NCBI RefSeq assembly: GCF_022539315.1
Contig: NC_066314.1
Span: 44,639,180 to 44,703,179 of the forward strand
Direction: 5' to 3'
From: Serinus canaria
Taxonomy: Eukaryota > Chordata > Aves > Passeriformes > Fringillidae
Length of the DNA stretch: 64,000 nucleotides
In this document: one piece after another, positions 63,191 through 64,000 of the stretch
How positions within the stretch are numbered: the first letter of the stretch is position 1
How the letters are laid out: each line of letters opens with the position of its first letter
Notes under the pieces: generated by a model
The model's database searches: none
Told to the model about the DNA's origin: nothing
The model's input: the letters and a program-made list of their open reading frames with translations, nothing else
Program-made: the position numbers and the translations under genes

Positions 63191-63628
63191 TTTTTAGTTT
63201 TTAAAGTGTGAATAATCTGACCTATTTTCCACTCACCTACACTGGTTTAAAAAGAAGCTGCCCTTGGAGTGCCTATGAACAAGCACTCCATTGACTTGAG
63301 AGGGACTCTAGACATACAACCACTGTCTTCTGTGAGCTTCCCTCTAGAGACCACAGGCATCCTGCCTATGTCTACAAAATGTATAAGGAAACAGGTCTAT
63401 GACTTCCTGGCCCACAGATCATTTATCCCATTGAGTCCCACAGTTGCTGCCCCACAGAATTCACCTCTTCTCTCCTAGACCAGTTTTCTGAAATAGTTCT
63501 TGCTCCAAGATCAGTTTTCTGAAATATCTCTTGCTCCAGATTCTATCCATTTGTTCAATTTTTTGGTCATTTTTCTGATGCTATGCATAAATTTCCTTTG
63601 AATGCTTTCCAAAAGGGAGAACTCCAAG
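63191..63628. other. Unassigned DNA between the LINE and LTR fragments
   Basis: It carries the 31-bp duplication at 63481. The rest is unassigned and may include further decayed LINE sequence. Confidence 0.5.
63481..63542. repeat. 31-bp tandem duplication
   Basis: CAGTTTTCTGAAATAGTTCT then TGCTCCA (63481) recurs at 63512 as CAGTTTTCTGAAATATCTCT then TGCTCCA. Confidence 0.85.
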
Positions 63629-63879
63629 TGTCATGGTTTAACCATATCCAAAACCATACCTCACACAGCCACTCACTCCCTACCCCACTCCAGTGAGACG
63701 GGGGAAAGAATCATAAGGGAATAGCAAAAAATCATGGGTTGAGATAAAGACAGGTTAATGGGTAAAATAAAAAAGGATGTGCAAGGAAAACATAACAAGA
63801 AATTCTTTTGTCTCTCACCAAGGGCAGACAGGTGTTCAGCCATCTCCAGGAAAGCAGGGCTCCATCACTTGGGAGGACA
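63629..63879 (-). mobile_element. Fragment of the same avian ERV LTR family, antisense
   Basis: It begins TGTCATGGTTTAACC, the reverse complement of the LTR 3' end at 28379. It shares further blocks with that LTR in the same order, including ATAAAGACAG and AGGAAAGCAGGGCTCCATCAC-type sequence. Homology runs to CTTGGGAGGAC and then stops where the SINE tail begins. Relative to the 28-kb copy it lacks about 13 bp just before CTTGGGAGGAC. The rest of the LTR is either lost or lies beyond the window edge. No retroviral coding sequence is present. Confidence 0.8.
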
Positions 63880-64000
63880 GAATCACAGAATATTCTGAGT
63901 TGGAAGGGACTGGCAAAGATCCTTGAATCCAGCTCTTAAGTGAATGGCCCATGCAGGGGTCAAACCCACAGCCTTGGTGTTATTAGCAACAGGCTCTAAC
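63880..64000 (-). mobile_element. tRNA-Ile-headed SINE with CR1-like tail (TguSINE1-type), 5' end cut by the window
   Basis: Read on the minus strand, 64000 to 63945 matches tRNA-Ile(AAT) from the D-arm (GTTAGAGC) through the anticodon loop (CTAATAA, plus-strand 63980-63986) to the acceptor 3' end (GGGCCA). The T-arm/B-box has decayed to GGTTTGACCCC. From 63944 to 63880 follows a non-tRNA body ending in CCCTTCCAACTCAG and ATTCTGTGATTCTGT, the 3' signature used by CR1 machinery. A tRNA-Ile head joined to a CR1 tail is what I know as passerine TguSINE1. The first part of the tRNA head lies outside the window. It is a retroposed SINE, not a working tRNA gene. Confidence 0.88.

Noticed and set aside
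63945..64000. Functional tRNA-Ile gene
   Set aside because: The tRNA-like part runs directly into a CR1-like tail and its T-arm/B-box is altered, so it is a SINE head.
1..64000. CRISPR arrays, operons, prokaryotic or phage genes
   Set aside because: No direct repeats with unique spacers and no dense coding. Interspersed CR1, LTR and SINE sequence shows avian nuclear DNA.

Overview
This window looks like gene-poor nuclear DNA from a songbird (passerine). It is AT-rich and CpG-poor, with only short open frames and no operons. The lineage call rests on its retroelements: CR1 LINE 3' ends, two copies of one avian ERV LTR family, and at the right edge a SINE with a tRNA-Ile(AAT)-like head and a CR1-like tail. 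That structure matches the passerine TguSINE1 family as I know it. I see no intact protein-coding gene and no functional RNA gene. The open frames of 60-240 codons look like chance or repeat-derived frames, and I recognise no protein among them.

Layout. 1-14 kb is unassigned AT-rich DNA with two ATTT-type microsatellites. 14.2-15.0 kb holds a probable ancient CR1/L3-like fragment. 17.31-17.43 kb holds the most informative coding signal: a 120-bp, frame-intact but substituted exon of an axonemal dynein heavy chain, covering the AAA1 Walker B region. It ends at a plausible splice donor and lacks an AG acceptor at its expected start. 19-27 kb is unassigned, with local tandem duplications. 27.78-28.38 kb is a complete-looking solo LTR. 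30.9, 38.1 and 46.4 kb carry CR1 3' ends. 33.58-33.64 kb is a perfect 29-bp inverted repeat with an 8-nt loop. 39.46-39.78 kb is a 7-copy, 46-bp GC-rich minisatellite. 48.8-49.1 kb is a GGAA polypurine tract, and 59.4 kb is a TA-repeat. 62.8-63.2 kb is a second ancient CR1/L3-like fragment. 63.63-64.0 kb is an LTR fragment abutting the SINE.

No genes work together here. The window reads as intergenic or deep intronic DNA shaped by retroposition, decay and local duplication. I found no new multi-gene system. The items most worth following up are the dynein exon relic, the perfect hairpin, the minisatellite and the LTR/SINE junction. All family assignments come from reading the sequence and remembered consensus features; no database search was run.
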